DNA of 47,431 bases from Streptomyces sp. A 4/2 (GTDB lineage Bacteria; Actinomycetota; Actinomycetes; Streptomycetales; Streptomycetaceae). A program made the position numbers and the translations under genes. The notes below the pieces were generated by a model. It was not told the origin of the DNA. It searched no databases and saw nothing but the letters and a program-made list of their open reading frames with translations. The stretch lies in the NCBI RefSeq assembly GCF_940670765.1, contig NZ_CALNVW010000004.1, positions 1 to 47,431 of the forward strand. The letters run 5' to 3'. Positions 1-8,206 of this stretch are shown one piece after another. The stretch's first letter is position 1, and each line of letters opens with the position of its first letter.

Positions 1-454
1 AACCTAACGAGAACTCGGCTGTGCGGAACCCTCCCGTCAGCGGATGCAGCTACTGACCAAGCCACCGGACGGCTTGTTTCCGTCGCCTGGCGTGGCCTTG
101 TGTACCTCGCTTTCTGGAGCATCCCTGAGCGCGGGTCGACTCGTCCCTGACGTAGCTCGCGCCCTCGGTGACCGGAGCATCCCCGCAGGCGCAGGTCGCC
201 CACGGGGCACCTGGTCGACCCCAATATCTGCCGGCGCGGAACCGGCGCCCTTCGGAGCAACCCTGACGGAGAGCGAGGGCGACAGCCCAATCACTCAACT
301 CTCGAAACGAGGCGGGTGGGACGCCCCATCACGCATCCCACGGAGGCGCCACGACAAAAGCCCAGGTCACAGCAGCCAAAGACTCATCCGCCACACGCGA
401 GGACGCACACTCGCCACACCCCCGTTAGGCATCCGCCACACGCAAAACAGCCCC
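1..454. other. Non-coding stretch left of the tRNA terminator; no convincing gene
   Basis: Open frames cross this stretch on both strands, but none has a plausible ribosome binding site or a recognisable protein. The longest plus-strand frame runs on into the tRNA gene and ends with the residues typical of antisense-tRNA translation (GGTRTHGRR). Three related short elements of the form GGAGCAnCCC occur at about 116, 174 and 254. I see no integrase, IS end or copy of the tRNA 3' end here. Confidence 0.4.
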
Positions 455-497
455 CGAAAAACACGTTTCCCCAGGTCAGAACGATTCTGCCTGGGGA
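455..497 (-). terminator. Rho-independent terminator of the CAT-anticodon tRNA
   Basis: On the minus strand an almost perfect hairpin lies 8 nt downstream of the tRNA gene. The outer arms are TCCCCAGG and CCTGGGGA (468-475 with 490-497), the inner arms CAGAA and TTCTG, with one bulged base at 476 and a three-base loop. A run of T on the transcript side (complement of the A run at 457-461) follows shortly after. This is an unusually good intrinsic terminator for a high-GC genome. Confidence 0.75.
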
Positions 498-504
498 TAC
501 TCGG

Positions 505-578
505 TGGGGCGGGTGGGACTCGAACCCACGGCCGACGGATTATGAGTCCGCTGCTCTAACCGGCTGAGCTACCGCCCC
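505..578 (-). tRNA. tRNA with CAT anticodon (tRNA-Ile2 or elongator tRNA-Met)
   Basis: The minus strand reads a complete 74-nt tRNA including the discriminator A. The acceptor stem is GGGGCGG with CCGCCCC, the D arm contains AGCTCAG, the anticodon CAT is the complement of 542-544, and the T arm contains GGTTCGAGTCC. CCA is not encoded. A CAT anticodon can belong to elongator Met or to the lysidine-modified Ile2 that reads AUA. The loop context does not separate them by eye; I lean slightly to Ile2. The absence of the initiator C1-A72 mismatch rules out tRNA-fMet. Confidence 0.9.
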
Positions 579-723
579 TTTACGGCGTGGCGCGCACACC
601 TGTGCGCGCCGTCTGCCGCAGCATAGCCGCTCATACGATCTCCTGCCTCGGATGGTCGGCTTCACCTGACCATGAGGACTGCGCCGCAGGCCGGGCGGTT
701 CCACCAGGGTGGGAAAGACACAC

Positions 724-750
724 GAAAAAGGGCCCCGGGGGGCCCTCTTC
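724..750 (-). terminator. Rho-independent terminator of the tRNA-Asn pair
   Basis: Reading the minus strand downstream of the second tRNA-Asn, a GC hairpin (AGGGCCCC pairing with GGGGCCCT across a two-base loop) is followed directly by five T residues (complement of 725-729). It lies 10 nt past the tRNA 3' end at 760. Confidence 0.75.
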
Positions 751-759
751 CGTCATGTG

Positions 760-832
760 CTCCCCCGACTGGACTCGAACCAGTAACCCTCCGGTTAACA
801 GCCGAATGCTCTGCCAATTGAGCTACAGGGGA
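760..832 (-). tRNA. tRNA-Asn (GTT), downstream copy
   Basis: This is a 73-nt minus-strand cloverleaf with anticodon GTT, no encoded CCA, acceptor stem UCCCCUG with CGGGGGA and discriminator G. It is the second gene of a tandem pair, 5 nt from the other copy. Compared with that copy, its anticodon stem is weaker: TTCGG pairs with CCGGA and contains a U-G pair, where the other has GCCGG with CCGGC. The loop and arms are otherwise the same. Confidence 0.95.
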
Positions 833-837
833 CCGCG

Positions 838-910
838 CTCCCCCGACTGGACTCGAACCAGTAACCTGCCGGTTAACAGCCGGCTGCTCTGCCAATTGAG
901 CTACAGGGGA
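838..910 (-). tRNA. tRNA-Asn (GTT), promoter-proximal copy
   Basis: This is a 73-nt minus-strand tRNA with anticodon GTT. It has the same acceptor, D and T arms as its neighbour but a perfect five-pair GC anticodon stem. It is transcribed first, so the two Asn genes probably form one transcription unit ending at the hairpin at 724-750. Confidence 0.95.
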
Positions 911-1077
911 TTGCTCTTTGCACCGAACGTACCCGTCCGAACGATCCCGGGGGGCGTGTGCTCGCTGCGACACATACATTAGCGCAAGCAGGGGGGTGCT
1001 CCGCCAATCGGTTCCGCCCCGGGTGATCACGCGCGTTGCCGGGTAGGCGGGCAGCACCGGCACAAGGGAAGGCAGCC

Positions 1078-1377
1078 ATGCGGTACAAGCTGACGTTCGT
1101 CGTTGGACTCGCTCTCGGATACGTGATCGGCACACGGGCCGGGCGGGAGCGTTACGAGCAGTTGAAGAAGTCCGCCCGCCAGGTCGCGGAGAACCCCGCC
1201 GTGCGCAACGCCGCCGAGGCCGCAGCGCAGAACGGGCGGGATGTCGCGGGCAAGGCTCTCCACACGGTGAGCGAGAAGGTCGGGGACCGGATGCCCGAAG
1301 CGATGGCCCAGCGGGTCCGCTCGCTGCGGGAGCGCAACGGCGCCGTCGAGGACGACTGGGGCACCACCAACACCTGA
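1078..1377 (+). CDS. YtxH-like small membrane-associated protein
   Basis: This 99-residue protein starts at ATG 1078 behind an AAGGGAAGG ribosome binding site. Residues 3-18 form a short hydrophobic segment containing the GLALGYVIGTRAGRERYEQL pattern seen in actinobacterial YtxH-type proteins. The rest is an alanine- and charge-rich amphipathic helix. Proteins of this type are thought to sit at the membrane through the N-terminal segment, and no enzymatic function is expected. It lies 30 nt upstream of the sugar kinase on the same strand. Its role is unknown. Confidence 0.8.
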   Translation: MRYKLTFVVGLALGYVIGTRAGRERYEQLKKSARQVAENPAVRNAAEAAAQNGRDVAGKALHTVSEKVGDRMPEAMAQRVRSLRERNGAVEDDWGTTNT

Positions 1378-1407
1378 CGTTCCGGTTGTACGGCACAATC
1401 GGTCCGC

Positions 1408-2853
1408 ATGGGGATAGTCGCCGGTCTTGACAGCTCTTCCGCGTTCACGCGCATCGTCGTCTGCGACGCGGACACAGGTGCCGTGCTGCGGCAGGGGTAC
1501 GCGCCGCACCCGATCGACCCGAAGGTGTACGAGGTCGATCCGCAGGCCTGGCTGCTCTCGCTCGGCGAGGCGGCGGCCGGCGGCCTCCTGGAGGGCGTGC
1601 AGGCCATCGGCGTCTCCGCGCAGCAGCACGGTCTGGTGCCGCTGGACCGGCAGGGCAATCTCGTACGTCCCGCGCTGGTCGGCAACGACAAGCGGGCGCA
1701 GGTCGCCGCGGCGGATCTGATCGACTCGCTCGGCGGCCGGTCCGCGTGGGCCGAGGCCGTCGGGTCCGTACCGCAGTCCGCGCAGCCGGTGGCGAAGCTG
1801 CGCTGGCTGGCGAAGCACGAGCCGGAGGCCGCCGCGCAGGTCGCCGCCCTGCTCCAGCCGCACGACTGGCTGGTGTGGCAGCTCCTGGGCCGCCCCGCCC
1901 GGCGGATCACCGACCGGGGCGCGGCCTCGGGGACCGGCTACTGGTCGGCGGCGACCGGCGCCTACCGTCCCGACCTGGTGGAGCTGGCGCTCGGTCACCC
2001 GGCCGCGCTGCCCGAGGTGCTCGGCCCGTCCGACACAGCGGGGACCACCCCCGAAGGGCTGCTGATCTCCGCCGGGACGGGCGAGACGATGGCCGCCGCG
2101 TTCGGGCTCGGGGTCGCGGCCGGGGACGTGGTCGTGTCGCTGGGCGCTTCGGGTTCGGTGATGGCGGTGCATCACGAGGCGCTGGCCGACCCGTCCGGGA
2201 TGATCACGTCTTTCGCCGACGCGACCGGCATGCATCTGCCCGTCGTGCATACGCTCAACGCCGTACGGGCCCTGCGCGGCACCGCCGAGCTGCTCGGGGT
2301 CGAGGATCTGGAGGCCCTTTCGGCCCTCGCGCTGACCTCCACCCCCGGCTCCTCCGGACTCGTACTCCTGCCGTACCTGGAGGGCGAGCGCACCCCCGAG
2401 CTGCCGCACACCGCGGGGACCCTGTCCGGGCTGCGGCGTGAGTCGATGAAGCGTGAGCATCTGGCGCGGGCCGCCTTCGAGGGCATGCTCTGTTCGCTGG
2501 CCGACGCGATGGACGTACTCCGGGACCGCGGGGTCGAGGTGCGCCGGGTGTTCCTGCTGGGCGCCGCCGCCGAGCTGCCCGCCGTCCGGGCCGCGGCGCC
2601 CGGGATCTTCGGGGCGCAGGTCGTCGTACCGCAGCCCGCCGACTACGCCGCGGTCGGCGCCGCGAGGCAGGCCGCGTGGGCTCTCGGGGTCTCCCGGGGA
2701 ACGCTGGACGCGAAGACCCCGCCCGCCTGGCAGGGCGCGGCGGCGCAGGTGCTCGAACCAGGTGAGGAACTGGCGGTGGGGCAAGCCGTGCGTAAGCAGT
2801 ACGCAGCCACCCGTGACCAGATCCATCCGGGAGCCTTCGGCGAGCCGTCCTGA
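1408..2853 (+). CDS. FGGY-family carbohydrate kinase, xylulokinase-like variant
   Basis: This 481-residue cytoplasmic kinase has the ribonuclease-H/actin fold typical of sugar kinases. The N-terminal phosphate motif is GLDSSSAFTRIVV, a substrate-type motif SAQQHGLV corresponds to GQMHG of xylulokinases, and TDRGAASGTGYW and the C-terminal LGAAAELPAVR/GAAR motifs fit the family. Two features are odd. The strand before the catalytic loop is about 15 residues shorter than in typical XylB. The expected catalytic Asp of the GGGDN loop is replaced by Glu226 (in GTGETMAAA). The substrate is therefore uncertain; D-xylulose is only a guess. The start has no strong Shine-Dalgarno sequence. Confidence 0.85.
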   Translation: MGIVAGLDSSSAFTRIVVCDADTGAVLRQGYAPHPIDPKVYEVDPQAWLLSLGEAAAGGLLEGVQAIGVSAQQHGLVPLDRQGNLVRPALVGNDKRAQVAAADLIDSLGGRSAWAEAVGSVPQSAQPVAKLRWLAKHEPEAAAQVAALLQPHDWLVWQLLGRPARRITDRGAASGTGYWSAATGAYRPDLVELALGHPAALPEVLGPSDTAGTTPEGLLISAGTGETMAAAFGLGVAAGDVVVSLGASGSVMAVHHEALADPSGMITSFADATGMHLPVVHTLNAVRALRGTAELLGVEDLEALSALALTSTPGSSGLVLLPYLEGERTPELPHTAGTLSGLRRESMKREHLARAAFEGMLCSLADAMDVLRDRGVEVRRVFLLGAAAELPAVRAAAPGIFGAQVVVPQPADYAAVGAARQAAWALGVSRGTLDAKTPPAWQGAAAQVLEPGEELAVGQAVRKQYAATRDQIHPGAFGEPS

Positions 2854-2863
2854 TGCGGTCGTC

Positions 2864-2894
2864 TTGACCTGTCCTTGAGGAAAACGGTTAGTTT
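2864..2894 (+). promoter_or_regulatory. Candidate sigma-70-type promoter for the ABC exporter operon
   Basis: TTGACC at 2864-2869 is followed after 18 nt by TTAGTT (2888-2893) or after 19 nt by TAGTTT. It lies in the gap between the kinase stop and the GTG start of the first ABC gene, in a locally AT-richer patch. This placement suggests the exporter pair has its own promoter with a leader of about 60 nt. Confidence 0.5.
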
Positions 2895-2961
2895 CGGGAG
2901 GGCCGGTACCGGAAACTGGGGGGATCTGCCCTGCCGGACCGCCGACCCCGAGAGACAGCGC

Positions 2962-4695
2962 GTGCTCATACAACTCCTGCGGACGTACCTGCGTCCGTAC
3001 AAGAAACCGATGGCCCTGCTGGCGCTGCTTCAGCTGTTCCAGACCTGCGCCACCCTCTACCTGCCGACTCTCAACGCGGACATCATTGACAACGGTGTCG
3101 TGAAGGGTGACTCGGGTTACATCCTGACCTTCGGTGGCGTCATGATCGCCATCAGCGTGGTCCAGGTGATCTGCAACATCGGCGCCGTCTACTTCGGTGC
3201 GCGGACGGCCTCCGCCCTCGGCCGGGACATCCGTGCCGGGGTCTTCGACCGGGTGCAGTCCTTCTCGGCGCGCGAGGTCGGGCACTTCGGGGCGCCGTCC
3301 CTCATCACCCGCACCACCAATGACGTCCAGCAGATCCAGATGCTGGTGCTGATGTCGTTCACGCTGATGGCTTCGGCGCCGATCATGTGTGTGGGCGCCA
3401 TCGTCCTGGCGCTCGGACAGGACGTACCGCTCTCGCTCGTCCTGGTCGCGGTCCTCCCGGTCATGCTCGTCCTGGTCTCCCTGATCGTCCGGCGCATGCG
3501 CCCGCTCTTCCGGCAGATGCAGGTCCGGCTCGACACGGTGAACCGGGTGCTGCGCGAGCAGATCACCGGCAACCGCGTCATCCGCGCGTTCGTCAAGGAC
3601 GACTACGAGAAGGAGCGCTTCAAGGGCGCCAACACCGAGCTGACCGAGGTCTCCCTGGGGACCGCGCGGCTGATGGCGCTCATGTTCCCGACGGTGATGA
3701 CCGTGGTGAACGTCTCGTCGATCGCGGTGGTCTGGTTCGGCGCGCACCGGATCGACAGCGGGGCCATGCAGATCGGGGCGCTGACCGCGTTCCTCTCGTA
3801 TCTGATGCAGATCGTGATGTCCGTGATGATGGCCACCTTCATGTTCATGATGGTGCCGCGTGCGGAGGTCTGTGCCGAGCGGATCCAGGAGGTGCTCGGC
3901 ACCGAGTCCAGCGTGGTGCCGCCGCTGGAGCCGGTGCGGGAACTGGTCAGGCACGGCCATCTGGAGATCCGGGGGGCCGGTTTCAAGTACCCGGGCGCCG
4001 AGGCTTCGGTGCTGCGGGACATCGCCCTGGAGGCGCTGCCCGGTGAGACGACCGCGGTGATCGGATCGACGGGCAGCGGGAAGTCGACGCTGCTCGGCCT
4101 GGTGCCGCGGCTGTTCGACGCCACCGGCGGCGAGGTGCTGGTGGACGGCGCGGACGTCCGGCAGATCGATCCCACGCTACTGGCGAAGACCGTGTCGCTG
4201 GTGCCGCAGAAGCCGTATCTGTTCTCGGGGACCGTCGCGACGAACCTGCGGTACGGAAACCCCGACGCGACCGATGAGGAGCTGTGGCACGCGCTGGAGG
4301 TCGCGCAGGCCAAGGACTTCGTGGAGAAGCTGGAGGGCGGGCTGGACGCGCCGATCGCCCAGGGCGGCACCAATGTCTCCGGCGGGCAGCGGCAGCGGCT
4401 CGCGATCGCCAGGACGCTGGTCCAGCGGCCGGAGATCTACCTCTTCGACGACTCCTTCTCGGCACTGGACTACGCGACGGACGCGGCGCTGCGGACCGCG
4501 CTGCGGCTGGAGACCGCCGAGGCGACCGTGGTGATCGTCGCGCAGCGCGTCTCCACCATCCGCGACGCGGACCGGATCGTCGTGATGGACGAGGGCCGGG
4601 TGGTCGGAACCGGCCGCCATCACGAGTTGATGGACGGCAATGAGACATACCGGGAGATCGTGCTCTCCCAGCTGACCGAGGCGGAGGCAGCCTGA
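2962..4695 (+). CDS. ABC exporter half-transporter with degenerate ATP site (subunit A)
   Basis: This 577-residue protein combines an N-terminal six-helix exporter membrane domain with a C-terminal nucleotide-binding domain. I place the start at GTG 2962 (VLIQLLRTYLRPY) because the upstream in-frame residues do not look coding and GAGAGAC precedes it. The NBD has Walker A GSTGSGKST, Q-loop VPQKPYLF and an intact signature VSGGQRQRL. Its Walker B reads LFDDS, with Asp in place of the catalytic Glu, and the switch His is replaced by Gln (AQRVSTIRD). The stop overlaps the next gene by ATGA. It is half of a heterodimeric multidrug or lipid-type exporter; the substrate is unknown. Confidence 0.92.
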   Translation: MLIQLLRTYLRPYKKPMALLALLQLFQTCATLYLPTLNADIIDNGVVKGDSGYILTFGGVMIAISVVQVICNIGAVYFGARTASALGRDIRAGVFDRVQSFSAREVGHFGAPSLITRTTNDVQQIQMLVLMSFTLMASAPIMCVGAIVLALGQDVPLSLVLVAVLPVMLVLVSLIVRRMRPLFRQMQVRLDTVNRVLREQITGNRVIRAFVKDDYEKERFKGANTELTEVSLGTARLMALMFPTVMTVVNVSSIAVVWFGAHRIDSGAMQIGALTAFLSYLMQIVMSVMMATFMFMMVPRAEVCAERIQEVLGTESSVVPPLEPVRELVRHGHLEIRGAGFKYPGAEASVLRDIALEALPGETTAVIGSTGSGKSTLLGLVPRLFDATGGEVLVDGADVRQIDPTLLAKTVSLVPQKPYLFSGTVATNLRYGNPDATDEELWHALEVAQAKDFVEKLEGGLDAPIAQGGTNVSGGQRQRLAIARTLVQRPEIYLFDDSFSALDYATDAALRTALRLETAEATVVIVAQRVSTIRDADRIVVMDEGRVVGTGRHHELMDGNETYREIVLSQLTEAEAA

Positions 4696-6617
4696 TGGCC
4701 GGTCCTGGTGGACGCATGATGATGGGGCCGACCCAGAAGTCCATGGACTTCAAGGGGTCGGGCAAACGGCTGCTGCGGATGCTCGCGCAGGACCGCCCCG
4801 CGCTCTTCGCGATGCTGACGGCCGTGGTCGGCAGCGTCGCTCTCTCGGTGATCGGGCCGAAGATCCTCGGCCGGGCGACCGACCTGATCTTCGGTGGGAT
4901 CATCGGCCGGCAGCTGCCGGCGAGCACGACCAAGGCGCAGGCCCTTCAGGGGCTGCGCGCCAAGGGCCAGGGCGCCATGGCCGACATGCTCTCCGGTGTC
5001 GACTTCACTCCGGGCCAGGGCATCGACTTCACCGAGGTCGGCAAGATCCTGCTGCTCGCGCTGGCGGCGTTCGTCTGCGCGGGCCTGCTGATGCTGACCA
5101 CCACCCGGCTCGCGGCACGGATCATCAACCAGGCCGTGTACCGGATGCGTGAGGAGATCCAGGCGAAGCTGTCGCGGCTGCCGCTGTCGTACTACGACAA
5201 GGCGAAGCGCGGCGAGGTGCTCAGCCGGACGACCAACGACGTCGACAACATCGGCCAGACCATGCAGCAGACGATGGGACAGCTGGTCAACTCGCTGCTG
5301 ACCATCATCGGTGTGCTGGTGATGATGTTCTGGATCTCCTGGATCCTCGCGCTGGTCGCGCTGGTGACCGTACCGCTGTCGGTCCTGGTGGCGACGCGGG
5401 TCGGCAAGCGGTCGCAGCCGCAGTTCGTGCAGCAGTGGAAGGTCACCGGCAAGCTCAACGCCCACATCGAGGAGATGTACACCGGGCACGCCCTGGTGAA
5501 GGTCTTCGGGCGGCAGGAGGAGTCGGCGGAGGCGTTCCGCGAGCAGAACGACGCGCTGTACGAGGCGGGCTTCAAGGCGCAGTTCAACAGCGGGATCATG
5601 CAGCCGCTGATGATGTTCGTCTCCAACCTCAACTACGTGCTGGTGGCGGTCATCGGCGGCCTCCGGGTCGCTTCGGGCTCGCTGTCGATCGGTGACGTCC
5701 AGGCCTTCATCCAGTACTCGCGGCAGTTCTCGCAGCCGCTGACGCAGGTCGCGTCAATGGCGAACCTGGTGCAGTCGGGCGTCGCGTCCGCCGAGCGGAT
5801 CTTCGAACTGCTCGACGCGGAGGAGCAGGAGCCCGACGCGGAGACCGCCGAGCGGCCCGAGAACCTGCGCGGCAGCATCTCGCTGGAGAAGGTCGCCTTC
5901 CGGTACTCACCGGACAAGCCGCTCATCGACGATCTGTCGCTGTCGGTGGAGCCGGGGCACACGGTCGCGATCGTCGGTCCGACCGGCGCGGGCAAGACGA
6001 CCCTGGTGAATCTGCTGATGCGGTTCTACGAGGTGACCGGCGGGCGGATCGTGCTCGACGGTGTCGACATCGCCAGGATGTCCCGTGAGGACCTGCGTTC
6101 CGGCATAGGGATGGTGCTCCAGGACACCTGGCTCTTCGGCGGCTCGATCGCGGACAACATCGCGTACGGCTCCTCGCGTCCGGTCACCCGCGAGCAGATC
6201 GAGGAAGCGGCCCGCGCGGCCCACGCCGACCGCTTCATCCGCACCCTCCCCGAGGGCTACGACACGGTGATCGACGACGAGGGCACCGGGGTGAGCGCGG
6301 GCGAGAAGCAGCTGATCACGATCGCGCGGGCGTTCCTGTCCGAGCCGGTGATCCTGGTGCTGGACGAGGCGACGAGCTCCGTCGACACCCGTACCGAGGT
6401 GCTGATCCAGAAGGCGATGGCCCGGCTGGCGCACGGTCGTACGAGCTTCGTCATCGCACACCGGCTGTCCACGATCCGGGACGCGGATGTGATTCTGGTG
6501 ATGGAGAGCGGGGCGATCGTCGAGCAGGGGTCGCACGAGGAGCTGCTGGCGGCGGACGGGGCGTACGCGCGGTTGTACGCGGCGCAGTTCGCGCAGGCAG
6601 TGGTCGAGGTCGACTGA
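4695..6617 (+). CDS. ABC exporter half-transporter with catalytic Walker B (subunit B)
   Basis: This 640-residue protein has an exporter membrane domain and an NBD. Between the first two predicted helices lies an extra loop of about 70 residues (near residues 55-120). Walker A is GPTGAGKTT, the Q-loop LQDTWLFGG, Walker B LVLDEATSSVD with the catalytic Glu, and the H-switch IAHRLSTIRD. The signature is degenerate (VSAGEKQLI instead of LSGGQ). Paired with the upstream subunit this gives one hydrolytic and one degenerate ATP site, as known for heterodimeric exporters such as BmrCD and TM287/288. Translation is coupled to the upstream gene by an ATGA overlap. Confidence 0.92.
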   Translation: MAGPGGRMMMGPTQKSMDFKGSGKRLLRMLAQDRPALFAMLTAVVGSVALSVIGPKILGRATDLIFGGIIGRQLPASTTKAQALQGLRAKGQGAMADMLSGVDFTPGQGIDFTEVGKILLLALAAFVCAGLLMLTTTRLAARIINQAVYRMREEIQAKLSRLPLSYYDKAKRGEVLSRTTNDVDNIGQTMQQTMGQLVNSLLTIIGVLVMMFWISWILALVALVTVPLSVLVATRVGKRSQPQFVQQWKVTGKLNAHIEEMYTGHALVKVFGRQEESAEAFREQNDALYEAGFKAQFNSGIMQPLMMFVSNLNYVLVAVIGGLRVASGSLSIGDVQAFIQYSRQFSQPLTQVASMANLVQSGVASAERIFELLDAEEQEPDAETAERPENLRGSISLEKVAFRYSPDKPLIDDLSLSVEPGHTVAIVGPTGAGKTTLVNLLMRFYEVTGGRIVLDGVDIARMSREDLRSGIGMVLQDTWLFGGSIADNIAYGSSRPVTREQIEEAARAAHADRFIRTLPEGYDTVIDDEGTGVSAGEKQLITIARAFLSEPVILVLDEATSSVDTRTEVLIQKAMARLAHGRTSFVIAHRLSTIRDADVILVMESGAIVEQGSHEELLAADGAYARLYAAQFAQAVVEVD

Positions 6618-6622
6618 GCGGA

Positions 6623-6650
6623 GCGGCCGGTCCAGCGATGGACCGGCCGC
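6623..6650. terminator. Perfect 11-bp hairpin between convergent genes
   Basis: The arms GCGGCCGGTCC (6623-6633) and GGACCGGCCGC (6640-6650) pair perfectly around a six-base loop. The hairpin begins five bases after the ABC exporter stop. The sigma factor gene ends at 6792 on the opposite strand, so it could work in both directions. No T run follows, which is usual for Streptomyces. Confidence 0.65.
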
Positions 6651-6791
6651 CGCCGGGACGGGGTCCGGAGGGGCAGCTGTCACGGCACCGGGGGCAGGTG
6701 CGGGGGCCGAACGGAGCCGGGCTCGCGGCGTCGAGGGGGCGCCGGAGCGGGGCGCAGGCGCGCGGTGTCGGGGCCGGGCCTGAGGGCCGGG

Positions 6792-7886
6792 TCAGTCCAG
6801 ATAGCCGCGCAGCTGCTCCGCGAACGCGTGGTCCCGCAGCTTGTTCAGCGTCTTGGACTCGATCTGGCGGATACGCTCCCGGGTCACCCCGAAGATCCGC
6901 CCGATCTCCTCCAGGGTGCGCGGCCGTCCGTCGGCCAGCCCGTAGCGCAGTTGAACGACCTTCCGCTCCCGCTCCCCCAACGTCGAGAGCACGGCGTCCA
7001 GATGCTGCCTCAGCAGCAGGAACGCCGCCGACTCCACGGGGGACGCCGCATCGCCGTCCTCGATCAGGTCGCCCAGCGCCACATCGTCCTCCTCCCCCAC
7101 CGGGGCATGCAGCGACACGGGTTCCTGGGCCAGCCGCAGGACCTCGGTGACGCGTTCGGGGGTGAGATCGAGATGAGCGGCGACCTCGTCGGCGGTGGGC
7201 TCCTCGCCGCGTTCCTGGAGCATCCGGCGCTGCACCCGCACCACCCGGTTGATCAACTCGACCACATGGACGGGGACTCGAATGGTCCGGGCCTGGTCGG
7301 CCAGGGCGCGGGACATCGCCTGCCGGATCCACCAGGTCGCGTACGTCGAGAACTTGTAGCCCCGGGCGTAGTCGAACTTCTCCACGGCCCTGATCAACCC
7401 GAGGTTTCCCTCCTGGACCAGGTCGAGCATGGTGAGCCCGCGACCCACGTACCGCTTGGCGACGGAGACCACCAGCCGGAGGTTGGATTCGATCAGGCGG
7501 CGCTTGGCCATCCGGCCGAGTACGACCAACTTGTCCAGATCGACGGCGAGTCGGGAGTCGAGATCGGAGGAGCCCGACAGCCGCTCCTCGGCGAAGAGGC
7601 CCGCCTCGACCCGTCGGGCGAGCTCGACCTCGTCGGCCGCCGTGAGCAGTGGGATGCGGCCGATCTCACGTAAGTACTGGCGGAAGAGGTCGGAGGACGG
7701 GCCACCGGAATCGGCCGTGGCTCTGCGGCGGGGCGGCTCGGGGGTCTCCGCCAGGTCCTCCATGGCGGGCTCGGGCGCGGACGGCCCGTCGTCGGCGGTG
7801 GGCCGGATCTCGGGGTGATGTGCGGCCGGGCCCTGCGGTGGAACCGCCGTGGCCACATCGGTTTCGGTCAGGGTCCGGGTCTGCAC
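6792..7886 (-). CDS. hrdA: RNA polymerase group 1/2 sigma factor, HrdA type
   Basis: This 364-residue sigma factor belongs to the RpoD/SigA family. Region 1.2 begins at [13 protein letters not shown]. Region 2 carries [35 protein letters not shown], region 3 follows [14 protein letters not shown], and region 4.2 ends in [19 protein letters not shown]. The start is GTG 7886 because GGAGG lies eight bases upstream; an in-frame ATG at 8015 or GTG at 7988 would add 43 or 34 low-complexity residues. It lacks the long acidic region 1.1 of HrdB, which fits a non-essential group 2 sigma factor. The assignment to HrdA rests on its position between an ABC exporter pair and dnaG, recalled from Streptomyces gene order. 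Confidence 0.8.
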   Translation of the reverse strand: MQTRTLTETDVATAVPPQGPAAHHPEIRPTADDGPSAPEPAMEDLAETPEPPRRRATADSGGPSSDLFRQYLREIGRIPLLTAADEVELARRVEAGLFAEERLSGSSDLDSRLAVDLDKLVVLGRMAKRRLIESNLRLVVSVAKRYVGRGLTMLDLVQEGNLGLIRAVEKFDYARGYKFSTYATWWIRQAMSRALADQARTIRVPVHVVELINRVVRVQRRMLQERGEEPTADEVAAHLDLTPERVTEVLRLAQEPVSLHAPVGEEDDVALGDLIEDGDAASPVESAAFLLLRQHLDAVLSTLGERERKVVQLRYGLADGRPRTLEEIGRIFGVTRERIRQIESKTLNKLRDHAFAEQLRGYLD

Positions 7887-8206
7887 GGGGGCGGCCTCCA
7901 GGGGGACTGCCGGATCGGGGGCGTGCGGCAGTGGAGCGTCGGCGGCCGGGCCGATCCCGTCCCCCGTTCGCGGGTCGGTCTCGGACACCGCTGTCCAGTG
8001 TGGGGTACGACACATCGCCGCCACGAGGGGCGTGCGGTGACTTTCTGGTTCCCCAGCGTGACTTTCCGGCCCGCGGCCAATCCTGCTTCCCGGGGAAGCG
8101 CAGTGATCCGTCGACACGGGGAGGGAGCGCACCGGTCGGAGTACGCCGGGGCGGCGCTCCGGAGCCACGCCCCGGGTCGGAGCGCTCCGGGTCGGCGTGC
8201 CTCGGG
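7887..8206. promoter_or_regulatory. Upstream region of the sigma factor gene with spaced direct repeats
   Basis: These 320 bases separate the dnaG stop from the chosen sigma start. Two copies of GAAAGTCAC (minus strand, 8058-8066 and 8037-8045) lie 21 bp apart, two helical turns, about 150-180 bases upstream of the sigma start. They could be an activator site or a duplicated promoter element. I see no separate gene here; the frame from 7887 to about 8030 may be an N-terminal extension of the sigma factor if an earlier start is used. Confidence 0.4.

Noticed and set aside
44..559. 171-codon plus-strand frame running into the tRNA
   Set aside because: It ends inside the antisense strand of the tRNA and has the well-known spurious GGTRTHGRR tail; there is no ribosome binding site.
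1..911. Integrated mobile element at the tRNA genes
   Set aside because: No integrase, excisionase, transposase or repeated tRNA 3' end is visible inside the window.
1027..3960. Very long minus-strand open frame (977 codons) opposite the YtxH, kinase and ABC genes
   Set aside because: It is antisense to three clearly identified genes. Long antisense frames are expected at this GC content, and its composition (Arg, His, Gly, Asp rich) is typical of such shadows.
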